The position numbers and the translations under genes were made by a program. A stretch of 64,000 nt of DNA. Origin: Pseudahrensia aquimaris (GTDB lineage: Bacteria > Pseudomonadota > Alphaproteobacteria > Rhizobiales > Rhizobiaceae). Position 1 is the first letter of the stretch; each line of letters begins with the position of its first letter. The notes under the pieces were generated by a model, which was not told the origin of the DNA, searched no databases, and saw only the letters and a program-made list of their open reading frames with translations. Location of the stretch: contig NZ_JBHTJV010000025.1 of assembly GCF_042676045.1 (NCBI RefSeq), forward strand, positions 195,618 through 259,617, in the 5' to 3' direction. This document shows positions 1 through 7,629 of this stretch, one piece after another.

Positions 1-31
1 CATTGTCGTCAGCGTCATCTAGAACGGTCAT
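1..31 (-). CDS. 5' end of a gene running off the left edge (possible fabF-type ketoacyl-ACP synthase)
   Basis: A minus-strand ATG at 31 opens a frame that continues to the window edge, giving only ten residues (MTVLDDADDN). A second in-frame ATG lies at 18. In Rhizobiales the acpXL-fabZ pair is followed by beta-ketoacyl-ACP synthase genes, so a fabF homologue would be expected here. The visible residues are too few to show this, and the ribosome binding site is weak. The 92-nt gap after fabZ is larger than elsewhere in such operons. This is a positional guess only. Confidence 0.25.
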   Translation of the reverse strand, partial: MTVLDDADDN

Positions 32-123
32 CGGTTTCTCAAATCACTCAAAAAGGGCGAGGCACTCGCGTTGCCGCCTTTTAAGAGGGAAATCGTGGCC
101 TGACCAGTCAGGGAGGCTAGAAA

Positions 124-597
124 TCAGGTGGACGGAAGCAGGTCGGAGGGCATGCCGATTTCTCGAGCGCGGTCTGCGATCATCTTGGCAAACGTCGCGT
201 CGGGAAATTCCATCGTCTTGAAAGTAAGTTGCGCTTCGCAGATGCGTTTGCCTGCGGAGCGGATGGCAGCCTTGGTCATGGCAAAGCCCGACCCGTCGTG
301 TTCGATCGTGGCGGTGATATCCAGCCGGGTGAGCGGCTCAACAAATGTGCGAAGTTTCGCTTCTTTCGTTCCGACGAGAAACGGCATTTGTGCAAAGCCT
401 GAACGCGCCATGATGAGAAAGCCGGATGCCTGCGCCATGGTCTCAATCAGCAAGACGCCTGGCACCAAAGGCATGCCTGGGAAATGACCTTCAAACACAG
501 GGCTTTTTTCAGGGACTACGCTTTGAGCGGTCAATACATCGCGGGCGTGATCGACCGAAACAATCCGGTCGATCATCTGAAAATATTCTAGATGCAT
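124..597 (-). CDS. fabZ: FabZ-type (3R)-hydroxyacyl-ACP dehydratase of the AcpXL pathway
   Basis: 157 residues with a hot-dog fold signature. The segment HFPGMPLVPGVLLIE (about residues 38-52) is the FabZ active-site motif with the catalytic His and, further along the helix, Glu. FabZ dehydrates beta-hydroxyacyl-ACP in fatty acid elongation in the cytoplasm. The gene lies 21 nt downstream of acpXL on the same strand, which is the order of the rhizobial very-long-chain (C28) lipid A acyl cluster, so it probably acts on acyl-AcpXL rather than on housekeeping ACP. Its length is near that of housekeeping FabZ. The family is clear from the motif; specialisation for AcpXL is inferred from context. 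Confidence 0.88.
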   Translation of the reverse strand: MHLEYFQMIDRIVSVDHARDVLTAQSVVPEKSPVFEGHFPGMPLVPGVLLIETMAQASGFLIMARSGFAQMPFLVGTKEAKLRTFVEPLTRLDITATIEHDGSGFAMTKAAIRSAGKRICEAQLTFKTMEFPDATFAKMIADRAREIGMPSDLLPST

Positions 598-618
598 GGG
601 CGGACGCCTTGTGCGCTA

Positions 619-894
619 TTAGGCTTTAGCAGCAACCAGATCGTCGATCTTGCCGCAAAGATTTTTCATCACGAAATAGTCTTCCGTTGATGCCTTGCCG
701 TCATTGACTTCCTGCGTCCAAGATTCGAGCGGGATTTTGATGCCGAATTCTTTGTCGATGGCGAATACGATGTCGAGGAAATCGAGGCTGTCGATCCCCA
801 GATCGTCAATGGTGTGGCTTTCTGGCGTGATTTCCTCACGTGGGATTTCGCTTGTATCGGAAATGATGTCGGCGACTTTGTCGAATGTGGACAC
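619..894 (-). CDS. acpXL: acyl carrier protein AcpXL
   Basis: 91-residue acidic acyl carrier protein. The 4'-phosphopantetheine attachment serine sits in DDLGIDSLDFLD (about residues 31-42). The protein is longer than housekeeping ACP (about 78 residues) and has an insertion around residues 58-75 (ESWTQEVNDGKASTEDYF), as in AcpXL. AcpXL carries the 27-hydroxyoctacosanoyl chain added to lipid A in Rhizobiales. The fabZ gene follows directly. The 164 nt upstream (895-1058) hold its promoter region and no other gene that I can see. This gene pair is the best taxonomic clue in the window outside the photosynthesis cluster. Confidence 0.9.
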   Translation of the reverse strand: MSTFDKVADIISDTSEIPREEITPESHTIDDLGIDSLDFLDIVFAIDKEFGIKIPLESWTQEVNDGKASTEDYFVMKNLCGKIDDLVAAKA

Positions 895-1058
895 GGTGTG
901 TGTTCCTTCGATTTGGATGTTCTAAACAGCCACACATCATGGTGGCAACGCTATCGGTTTTCCTAGCGGTTCCGCGGTTTTTACGCAAACGTAAATGGGA
1001 TGAAAAATCTGGCTTTCAACCTAATAGTGCTAGGGCGGACTTCCCTGAGGAGTTTGGT

Positions 1059-1643
1059 TTAGTTTTCCAAGTAGAAAGTGATTGTCGTTACCACTCGTAC
1101 AAGTTTGTTGAGTTGTCGGTTTTTGGCGTCGCCTGTATTGGCTGGCTGGACAGTGAAGCCGCCTTGTATGGCGCGCTGAATACCTCCGACTTGTACGCCT
1201 GCGTTCTCGGCAAACTGATCGGCGGCGATGCGGGCATTTTCCGTCGCCTCGCGCAGCATATCCGGCTTTATGTCGTTTAGTTTCGTGAATTCATAATTCA
1301 CCGGATTCTGATTGATCGCGATGCCCTCACGGGTCAGGGCAGCAATTGCGGCGGAGGCTCCGCCGAGTTTTGCCGGCTCACTGGTGGACACAAAAACGTT
1401 GGTGGTGACCTGAAAGAACCGTTCTGTCACATCGCCGTCTTTGTTTCGCCGCGTGGTGTCTCGCTTTTGCAGCGGAGAAATGATGAATTCTTCCGGTTTT
1501 AGACCGGCCTTTTCCAGAGCGGTCTTTACCTTGGCCACATGATTTTCAGCCAAGGTGAATACGCCGCCCACATTGCTGAAGTCAGTACTTCGCAGTCCGT
1601 AACTCAGGGACCATGTTGCAGCATCTGCAGGGACAATACGTTC
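1059..1643 (-). pseudogene. SIMPL (DUF541) family protein, 5' end lost
   Basis: The frame reads about 195 codons of a SIMPL/DUF541 periplasmic-type protein. Homology-like sequence extends upstream of the first usable start (GTG at 1571). Codons 1572-1643 read ERIVPADAATWSL..., which resembles the conserved N-terminal AER-V-AD-A-W segment of the family. This is preceded immediately by TAA (1646-1644) and by another in-frame TGA at 1670-1668. No ATG, GTG or TTG lies between the TAA and 1571. Family members normally begin with a signal peptide or anchor about 30-40 residues before this segment, and none is seen. Either the gene is 5'-truncated and dead, or a cytoplasmic 170-residue remnant is made from GTG 1571. 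Its function is unknown even in intact relatives. Confidence 0.7.
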
Positions 1644-1707
1644 TTATCGGACAATGCTCCGACCGTGTCAGGGTGCACAAATGTGGCGGTATTAACGCCG
1701 CTTGTTC

Positions 1708-2457
1708 TTATCGCAAAACGTTGCGGTAATGCTGCACATCGCTTCTGCAAAGCGAGACGCGCCATTCGATTGTCTGACCATCCAGTGCTATTGCGCGGCG
1801 ATCGACCTCCAGAACGGGAGTGCCCTTTTCCAGCCCCAGGTGGGGAGCGATGTCTTCACGAAGCGCGACGGCTTTGAGTTTCTCGTTCACGTGGGAGACG
1901 ATATGGCCGAAATTCTTTGCGTAGAAACGGTAGACGTTGTTGGGCAATTCAGTCGTTTCGCTCAAACCTTCAAACAGTGTGCAGGGCAGGGTGATGCGTT
2001 CCCACAGTAGTGTCTGTGCGCCATCATGACGGGTCCGGTCGATACGCCAGACCTTGGCACTATGCGGTAGATTGAAGATGCGCCGCTCTTCTTCGTTAGC
2101 GGTGTTTTGGAACTGTGCGAGATAGCGAGAGTCAGGAAAGCGGGTTGCCGTGCGGCCCTCGTCTTCATCGCGGGTGAGGCGGTAGAAGCGGAACAGGATT
2201 TCTGTGTCGGCGGCCTCGGCAACGAATGTTCCCTTGCCTTGACGGCGCACCAGAAGACCTTGGGCCGTCATTTCATCGAGCGACTTGCGCACCGTGCCCT
2301 GGCTGACGCCAAGCTCGGCGGCGATGGCAAATTCAGACGGCAGCATAGCGCCCGGTTTCCACTGGCCGGAAATCAGCCGCTCCACCAAAGCTCCCTTCAC
2401 CCGGGCGTAGAGCGGCTGGGCTTCCAGTTTTCTCGCTGGTTTTTCCAAAGCGGCCAT
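1708..2457 (-). CDS. GntR-family transcriptional regulator, HutC/UTRA type
   Basis: 249 residues. The N-terminal winged helix-turn-helix spans about residues 15-80; PLYARVKGALVERL and MLPSEFAIAAELGVSQGTVR are the characteristic GntR DNA-binding stretches. A UTRA effector-binding domain follows from about 100 to 245 (RYLAQF..., LPNNVYRFY, EWRVSLCRSD). Such proteins repress an adjacent catabolic operon until a small acid or sugar-like ligand binds. The gene is divergent from the suyA/suyB-like pair with a 100-nt shared promoter region, so it most likely controls those genes and perhaps itself. The ligand cannot be read from the sequence. Confidence 0.9.
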   Translation of the reverse strand: MAALEKPARKLEAQPLYARVKGALVERLISGQWKPGAMLPSEFAIAAELGVSQGTVRKSLDEMTAQGLLVRRQGKGTFVAEAADTEILFRFYRLTRDEDEGRTATRFPDSRYLAQFQNTANEEERRIFNLPHSAKVWRIDRTRHDGAQTLLWERITLPCTLFEGLSETTELPNNVYRFYAKNFGHIVSHVNEKLKAVALREDIAPHLGLEKGTPVLEVDRRAIALDGQTIEWRVSLCRSDVQHYRNVLR

Positions 2458-2505
2458 GGACGTCCACAGGTGGGTCGAAAGATCGTTGACTTCGTTTTTC
2501 GCATA

Positions 2506-2525
2506 GTCTTATGTCTTATACAAGA
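2506..2525. promoter_or_regulatory. candidate GntR operator in the divergent promoter
   Basis: The region between the GntR gene and suyA holds a perfect tandem repeat GTCTTAT-GTCTTAT (2506-2519). It overlaps an inverted repeat TCTT-N4-AAGA (2514-2525), which ends 32 nt before the suyA start. Position and symmetry suggest an operator for the divergent regulator. No experimental motif was matched. Confidence 0.4.
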
Positions 2526-2557
2526 GTTAGACCTTGCCGCTCAACCGGAGGAAACCC

Positions 2558-2848
2558 ATGAGCAATATCCCCCAATTGTTGGTGCACGATCACGAGGACA
2601 ATGTTGGTGTTGTCGTTGTCGAAGACCTGAAAGCTGGAACCGACATGCTGTGTGTCGTCACCCATGACAACTCAACGTTCAACCTTAAAGCCGAAGACGA
2701 TGTGCCGATTGGCCACAAAGTGGCGTTGAAAGATATCAACGAGGGCGACACCGCTATCAAATACGGCGAGGACATCGGCAAGTTCGTGGCTTCTGTCAAA
2801 AAGGGTCACCATGTCCACACCCACAATCTCAAAACGAAACGCTGGTAG
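2558..2848 (+). CDS. suyA: UxaA-family small subunit, probable (R)-sulfolactate sulfo-lyase SuyA
   Basis: 96 residues from the ATG at 2558, which has a clear ribosome binding site (CGGAGGAAACCC); an in-frame start 24 nt further up lacks one. The protein is a SAF-type domain of the UxaA/GarD N-terminal family: LLVHDHEDNVGVVVVEDL near the start, PIGHKVALKDI in the middle and a KTKRW end. It precedes the large subunit by 11 nt. Split small and large UxaA-like subunits of this size are known as SuyA/SuyB, which split (R)-3-sulfolactate to pyruvate and sulfite. They are also found as generic altronate/galactarate dehydratase-like pairs. The Suy assignment rests on remembered similarity and on the lengths. 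Confidence 0.65.
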   Translation: MSNIPQLLVHDHEDNVGVVVVEDLKAGTDMLCVVTHDNSTFNLKAEDDVPIGHKVALKDINEGDTAIKYGEDIGKFVASVKKGHHVHTHNLKTKRW

Positions 2849-2859
2849 GGAGCACCGCC

Positions 2860-4026
2860 ATGTCTGATAAAATTATGGCTTATCGCCGCGAAAATGGCCG
2901 AGTCGGCGTTCGCAATCACGTCATCATTCTACCAGTGGATGATATTTCAAACGCCGCCTGCGAGGCCGTTGCCAACAATGTCAAAGGCACGATGGCGCTG
3001 CCCCATGCCTATGGACGTTTGCAGTTTGGTGAGGATCTTGATCTGCATTTCCGCACGATGATCGGCACCGGCGCAAATCCTAACGTTGCAGCTGTGGTGG
3101 TGATCGGCATTGAGCCGGGCTGGACGAAGAAAATTGCCGATGGCATCCGCGAGACGGGCAAGCCGGTGGCGGAATTTTCCATCGAACAAAAGGGCGATTT
3201 CGAAACTATCCGCGCAGCTTCATGGGCGGCGAAGGAATACGTCCACTGGGCGACCGAGCTTCAGCGCGAAGAATGTGCGATGAACGAGCTTTGGATTTCC
3301 ACCAAATGCGGCGAGTCTGACACGACCACTGGTCTGGGTTCCTGCCCAACGGTTGGCAACATGTACGACAAGCTCATCCCGCAGGGCATCACGGGCTTCT
3401 TTGGCGAAACGTCGGAAATCACCGGCGCAGAGCACATTTGTAAGGAGCGTGCGGTTAACGAAGAGGTTGGTGAGCGCTGGTACAAGATGTGGGAAGCCTA
3501 TCAGAACGATGTGATCTTCGCGCACCAGACAGACGATCTGTCTGATTCGCAGCCGACGAAAGGCAACATCGAAGGCGGGCTGACGACGATTGAAGAGAAG
3601 GCCTTGGGCAATCTGGAGAAGATTGGCCGCGAATGCCGCTATATCGACATTCTGGAGCCGGCTGAAGCGCCGCAATCGGGCAAGGGCCTGTATTTCATGG
3701 ACTCTTCCTCAGCAGCTGCTGAATGCGTGACGCTAATGGCGGCTGGTGGTGCGGTGATTCACACCTTCCCGACAGGGCAGGGCAATGTGGTGGGCAACCC
3801 CATTGTTCCGGTGATTAAGATCACCGCCAATCCGCGCACGGTGCGCACGATGGGCGAGCACGTGGATGTGGACGTGACAGGTATTCTCACCCGCGAGAAA
3901 ACCATCGACGAGGCGGGCGATGATCTCATCGAAATGATCCGCCGCACGGCCAATGGGCGTAACACGGCTGCCGAGGCTCTTGGTCACCGCGAGTTTTCAA
4001 TGACGAAACTGTATCGAAGCGCATAA
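2860..4026 (+). CDS. suyB: UxaA-family large subunit, probable (R)-sulfolactate sulfo-lyase SuyB
   Basis: 388 residues, the length I recall for SuyB. It has the C-terminal UxaA/GarD lyase architecture: GRVGVRNHVIILPVDD at about 13-28, then STKCGESDTT around 145-155 and GLTTIEEKALGNLEKIG around 240-255, with the family's conserved Cys and acidic residues. The end (EALGHREFSMTKLY) is typical of the family. With SuyA it would release sulfite from (R)-sulfolactate in the cytoplasm. A sugar-acid dehydratase role is the main alternative. The ATG is preceded by GGGAGCACCGCC. A hairpin terminator follows at 4051. The LDH2-type gene at 5420 could be the sulfolactate dehydrogenase that supplies the (R)-enantiomer. 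Confidence 0.7.
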   Translation: MSDKIMAYRRENGRVGVRNHVIILPVDDISNAACEAVANNVKGTMALPHAYGRLQFGEDLDLHFRTMIGTGANPNVAAVVVIGIEPGWTKKIADGIRETGKPVAEFSIEQKGDFETIRAASWAAKEYVHWATELQREECAMNELWISTKCGESDTTTGLGSCPTVGNMYDKLIPQGITGFFGETSEITGAEHICKERAVNEEVGERWYKMWEAYQNDVIFAHQTDDLSDSQPTKGNIEGGLTTIEEKALGNLEKIGRECRYIDILEPAEAPQSGKGLYFMDSSSAAAECVTLMAAGGAVIHTFPTGQGNVVGNPIVPVIKITANPRTVRTMGEHVDVDVTGILTREKTIDEAGDDLIEMIRRTANGRNTAAEALGHREFSMTKLYRSA

Positions 4027-4050
4027 AAACTGCGTCGATCGCATCAATTG

Positions 4051-4083
4051 GGCCGTCGCTCCGAAAGGGGCGGCGGCCTTTAT
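4051..4083 (+). terminator. hairpin terminator after suyB
   Basis: Stem GGCCGTCGCTCC (4051-4062), loop GAAA, stem GGGGCGGCGGCC (4067-4078), paired throughout with two G-T wobbles, followed by only a short T run. It lies 24 nt after the suyB stop and separates suyAB from the acidic protein gene. Confidence 0.7.
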
Positions 4084-4227
4084 GTTTCAGGGCTGTTTAC
4101 CAAGTTGATTCCACCGATCTTGCTAAACAATTGATTAAATTCGATAGTGAAAAAAATCTGAATGTCGGTTTTGACTGAATGGTAAAAAAGCAGCGCGTGC
4201 CCGTCTGCGATTGGTGGAGTAAAGAAT

Positions 4228-5289
4228 ATGGATGAGATCATTGAAGATGAGACCGGTCGGATTGCGGCTGTGTTTGACGATCGAATTGGAAATAACACTG
4301 TGCTTGCCGCTGATATCGCGGCCATAATGGGCGATGACGATACAATTGATGATATGGAATTCGTTGAGGATATCGGGCCACCAGAAATTGAACCACTTGT
4401 TCAGGTTGTTGACGATTCCACCGCTGGTGATTTCGATGTAATTGAGGCAATCCGCGATGCTCCGCCTGAGTTTGTGGCGGATAATGAGATTGCCGAGGCG
4501 TTCGAATCCATACTTCAAAGCAATGGGGTCGATGACGACGAGATCGAAGAAATTCTAGCACTTGATGTCAACGCTGCCGCACTCAACACGGCAGTCGAAG
4601 ACGAGGCGGTGCCCACCGCGCTAACAACAACTGACATTACAGACCAGATAGACGAGGGGCCAACAACGGCCCTGGACAATTTTGTTGATGACGACAATGC
4701 CGATGTAGCGATTGACCCTGAACTGCTGGCGAATAGTCAGATGGATGTAGGCGTTGAGGCTCAGTCTGGCGTCCTGACGGATGATACTGATGCTGCCGCT
4801 GATACAGCAGGCATGGATGCCTGCCCGATGATGGGTGACATGAGCGACGACACAGCTACGGGTGATATGATGACCGTTGATGTGGCCGATATGGACGCGG
4901 AAACACCCGCTGACGACGCCAGCGCTGGCGATGATACTGCTATCGACTCTTCGGATGGCGATGTGGTCATGACAGCGGACGACGCAGCCGTCACAACGAC
5001 GGACAGTGACCCTGCGGCCGATATGATGGCTGACGGCTGTGACTTGGATTCCGTCGACTGGACAACGCCGGGTGCTAACGGCTTATCGGCGTTAGGCGAG
5101 GTGGTGCAGGCAATCCAGGAACTTATTGATCAAACCGGAGACCTCTTTGCACGTCTGGAGGATTCACCATGTTTCTCGCCGTGCGATGCAGCCGCAGACG
5201 CTCTAGCCAACGATATGGCCGACCTTATGCAAATGGATGCTTTGGCCGACGCTGATCTTGGCGGCACAGATGACGATATGATGGGTTAA
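4228..5289 (+). CDS. extremely Asp-rich, lysine-free protein of unknown function
   Basis: 353 residues, not recognised. Counting the translation gives 73 Asp (about 21%), no lysine and only four arginines, so the net charge is very strongly negative. It is also rich in Ala, Thr and Met. Residues 1-130 are Ile/Glu-rich and may fold. Residues about 130-280 are low-complexity (D, A, T, M, V) and look disordered. Residues about 283-315 could form an amphipathic helix (LSALGEVVQAIQELIDQTGD). Four Cys lie in the second half. No signal peptide or membrane segment is seen. The start has a good ribosome binding site (GGAG, 8 nt upstream). It is probably a monocistronic gene between a terminator and the LDH2 operon. 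Divalent-cation binding is possible but speculative. Confidence 0.75.
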   Translation: MDEIIEDETGRIAAVFDDRIGNNTVLAADIAAIMGDDDTIDDMEFVEDIGPPEIEPLVQVVDDSTAGDFDVIEAIRDAPPEFVADNEIAEAFESILQSNGVDDDEIEEILALDVNAAALNTAVEDEAVPTALTTTDITDQIDEGPTTALDNFVDDDNADVAIDPELLANSQMDVGVEAQSGVLTDDTDAAADTAGMDACPMMGDMSDDTATGDMMTVDVADMDAETPADDASAGDDTAIDSSDGDVVMTADDAAVTTTDSDPAADMMADGCDLDSVDWTTPGANGLSALGEVVQAIQELIDQTGDLFARLEDSPCFSPCDAAADALANDMADLMQMDALADADLGGTDDDMMG

Positions 5290-5419
5290 GCCAGCGGAAA
5301 TCTGTGGGCTTGAGCTGCTGGCCCCACTGTTTCTCTCCTTTTTGCTTTGCAGGATTGCCCGTCTTGCGCGACCTTGATGGTTTAGAGCGCGTCGCGCTGT
5401 TCAACCAATTGGGGTCATT

Positions 5420-6424
5420 TTGTTTGTTCTTTCTATCGAAGACACCCATCGTCTCATCGCAGAAACGCTTGAGCGGTGTGACACTTCGCCTGCCAATGCT
5501 GCTTCTGTTGCCAAGGCTTTGATAGCAGCAGAGTGCGCGGGGCAGGCGGGACACGGAATGCGTCGTCTCCCGTCCTATGCAGCGCAGGCGTCAAGCGGCA
5601 AAGTGGACGGGTATGCCAGGGTGGTTTGCGAGCAGGTCGCGCCTGCCGCGTTGAAAATCGACGCGGCACATGGCTTTGCCTATCCTGCGCTGGATGCGAT
5701 GCACGCGCGGCTTCCAGAAATGGCCAAAACCAATGGCATTGCGGTCGCTGGTATCCACCGCAGCCATCATTGTGGCGTTGCCGGAGTGATTGTCGAGCAA
5801 CTGGCAGATGCGGGGCTTGTGGCGCTCATGTTCGCCAACACGCCCGCAGCAATGGCACCAGCCGGGGGCAGCAAGGCGATTTATGGGACCAACCCGATCG
5901 CCTTCGCTGCACCGCGCGGTGACGCTGGACCGATTGTTGTTGATGTTTCCTTGTCCAAGGTAGCGCGGGGCAAGATCATGGCTGCGAAGCAATCCGGCAA
6001 GCCCATTCCTGAAGGTATTGCACTGGGGCCAGATGGTGAGCCGACCACAGATGCTGATGCGGCCTTGGCTGGAACAATGCTGCCGATAGGCGACGCCAAA
6101 GGCACTGCCTTGGCGTTGATGGTGGAGCTTTTGGCTGCTGGCGTAACTGGCGCGAGCTATGCGGCTGATGCGAGTTCGTTTCTCTCCGCAGACGGGCCGC
6201 CGCCCGGAACAGGGCAGTTGGTGATTGCAATCGACCCAACGAAGTTCGGTGGAGAAGCCATCATTCATCACATCAATGCGCTCGCCTGTCAGATTGAAAA
6301 TCAAGACGGCGCGCGGGTGCCGGGGGCGCGGCGACGGGAGATTGCACAAAAAGTCCGTGAAAACGGGATCGAAATCGACGATGATCTGCTGAAGGCGATC
6401 CAGTCTGTCGGAGTGAATTCATGA
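5420..6424 (+). CDS. LDH2/malate-sulfolactate dehydrogenase family oxidoreductase
   Basis: 334 residues of the NAD(P)-dependent LDH2 family (malate, L-lactate, sulfolactate, ureidoglycolate and piperideine-2-carboxylate reductases). Diagnostic segments are GHGMRRLPSY (about 44-53), the active-site stretch GIHRSHHCGVAG (about 110-121), YGTNPIAFAAP (about 155-165) and GDAKGTALALMVELL (about 222-236). The predicted start is TTG at 5420; no ATG is available nearby. The stop overlaps the next ATG (ATGA), so it is coupled to the flavoprotein gene. ComC-type (R)-sulfolactate dehydrogenases belong to this family, and suyAB-like genes lie 1.4 kb upstream, so that role is plausible. Substrate specificity cannot be read directly. 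Confidence 0.85.
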   Translation: MFVLSIEDTHRLIAETLERCDTSPANAASVAKALIAAECAGQAGHGMRRLPSYAAQASSGKVDGYARVVCEQVAPAALKIDAAHGFAYPALDAMHARLPEMAKTNGIAVAGIHRSHHCGVAGVIVEQLADAGLVALMFANTPAAMAPAGGSKAIYGTNPIAFAAPRGDAGPIVVDVSLSKVARGKIMAAKQSGKPIPEGIALGPDGEPTTDADAALAGTMLPIGDAKGTALALMVELLAAGVTGASYAADASSFLSADGPPPGTGQLVIAIDPTKFGGEAIIHHINALACQIENQDGARVPGARRREIAQKVRENGIEIDDDLLKAIQSVGVNS

Positions 6425-7629
6425 AATGCGTGATTGTGGGCGGCGGGCAGGCGGCTTCATCTGCTGCGGCTAAACTGCGCGAACTGGATAGTGACGCGGA
6501 GATCACCATGATCTGCGGCGAACCTGTTCTGCCCTATCAGCGCCCGCCGCTTTCGAAGAAATATCTCTCCGGAGAGATGCCGCTCGATCGTCTGGTTCTT
6601 CGTCCACAGGAGTGGTTTGACGACCAGCGGGTGGATGTGGTCACCGGTGTGTTGGCTGAGAGCATCGACCGCGGGGCGAAGACCATTATTTGCAGCGACG
6701 GCTCCGCTTACATCTACGACAAACTTCTGCTCGCCACGGGCTCATCCGTGCGGCGCTTGCCCGCCTCCATCGGTGGCGGCCGCAGCCGCGTCCACTATCT
6801 GCGCTCCACGAATGATGCAGATCACCTCGCGCCCTATTTGAAAGAGGGTGGTCGGATGGTCATGGTGGGCGGTGGTTATATCGGCTTGGAAGTTGCCGCC
6901 GTTGCCCGGTCCGCTGGCATGGAAGTCAGCGTTGTCGAGATGGCCCCGCGCATTTTGCAGCGGGTAGCCGCGCCGGAGACATCAGACTTCTTCCGCTCGC
7001 TTCACACCGGCCACGGCGTGCGCCTGCTTGAAGGTGTCGGCTTGGAACGGCTAGAGGAAGCGGGCGAAGGGATTACCGCCCATCTCAGCGATAGCACCAG
7101 TATTGAAGCGGACGTGGCCGTGGTTGGCATCGGCATCGTGCCGGATGTTGATCTTGCCGATCACGCGGGGCTCACGCTCGATAACGGCATTGCGGTGGAT
7201 GACTATTGCACCACCGACGATGACGATATTTTTGCAGCAGGCGATTGTGCCAGTTTTATCTTCAAGAACAGCCGCATCCGGCTTGAAAGCGTGCCGAACG
7301 CTATCCATCAGGCCGAAATAGCAGCCCGCAACATGCTGGGCGAGCGTGTCGCATATCTCGCAACACCGTGGTTCTGGTCGGATCAATACGATGTGAAGTT
7401 GCAGATAGCCGGCCTGAACATGGGCTATGATGAAACCGTGGTGCGCCCCGGCAAGCGGGAGGGGGCGCAGTCGGTGTGGTATTTCCGCGATGGCGAAGTT
7501 TTGGCGGTCGATGCCATGAACGATGCGCCCGCCTTCATGATGGCGCGGCGCATTCTGGAAGGTGGTAAGTCGATCACGCCCGCCCAAGCCGCCGATCCGC
7601 AGAGCGATCTGAAAGCGATAGCCCTATGA
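6421..7629 (+). CDS. FAD-dependent NAD(P)H:ferredoxin reductase (rhodocoxin/putidaredoxin reductase type)
   Basis: 402 residues with two Rossmann dinucleotide folds. The N-terminal VIVGGGQAASSAA (about 4-16) binds FAD. VMVGGGYIGLEVA (about 150-162) binds NAD(P)H. The second FAD motif includes DDIFAAGDCA (about 269-278). YQRPPLSKKYL near residue 40 is typical of ferredoxin reductases of class I oxygenases and P450 systems. The C-terminal reductase domain ends near 400. No ferredoxin or oxygenase gene is adjacent, so its electron acceptor is unknown. It overlaps the LDH2 gene before it and the amidase gene after it by 4 nt each, indicating one operon. Confidence 0.87.
   Translation: MKCVIVGGGQAASSAAAKLRELDSDAEITMICGEPVLPYQRPPLSKKYLSGEMPLDRLVLRPQEWFDDQRVDVVTGVLAESIDRGAKTIICSDGSAYIYDKLLLATGSSVRRLPASIGGGRSRVHYLRSTNDADHLAPYLKEGGRMVMVGGGYIGLEVAAVARSAGMEVSVVEMAPRILQRVAAPETSDFFRSLHTGHGVRLLEGVGLERLEEAGEGITAHLSDSTSIEADVAVVGIGIVPDVDLADHAGLTLDNGIAVDDYCTTDDDDIFAAGDCASFIFKNSRIRLESVPNAIHQAEIAARNMLGERVAYLATPWFWSDQYDVKLQIAGLNMGYDETVVRPGKREGAQSVWYFRDGEVLAVDAMNDAPAFMMARRILEGGKSITPAQAADPQSDLKAIAL

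Noticed and set aside
3..221. Plus-strand open frame of 72 codons at the left edge
   Set aside because: It overlaps fabZ antisense, has no family resemblance and no plausible ribosome binding site.
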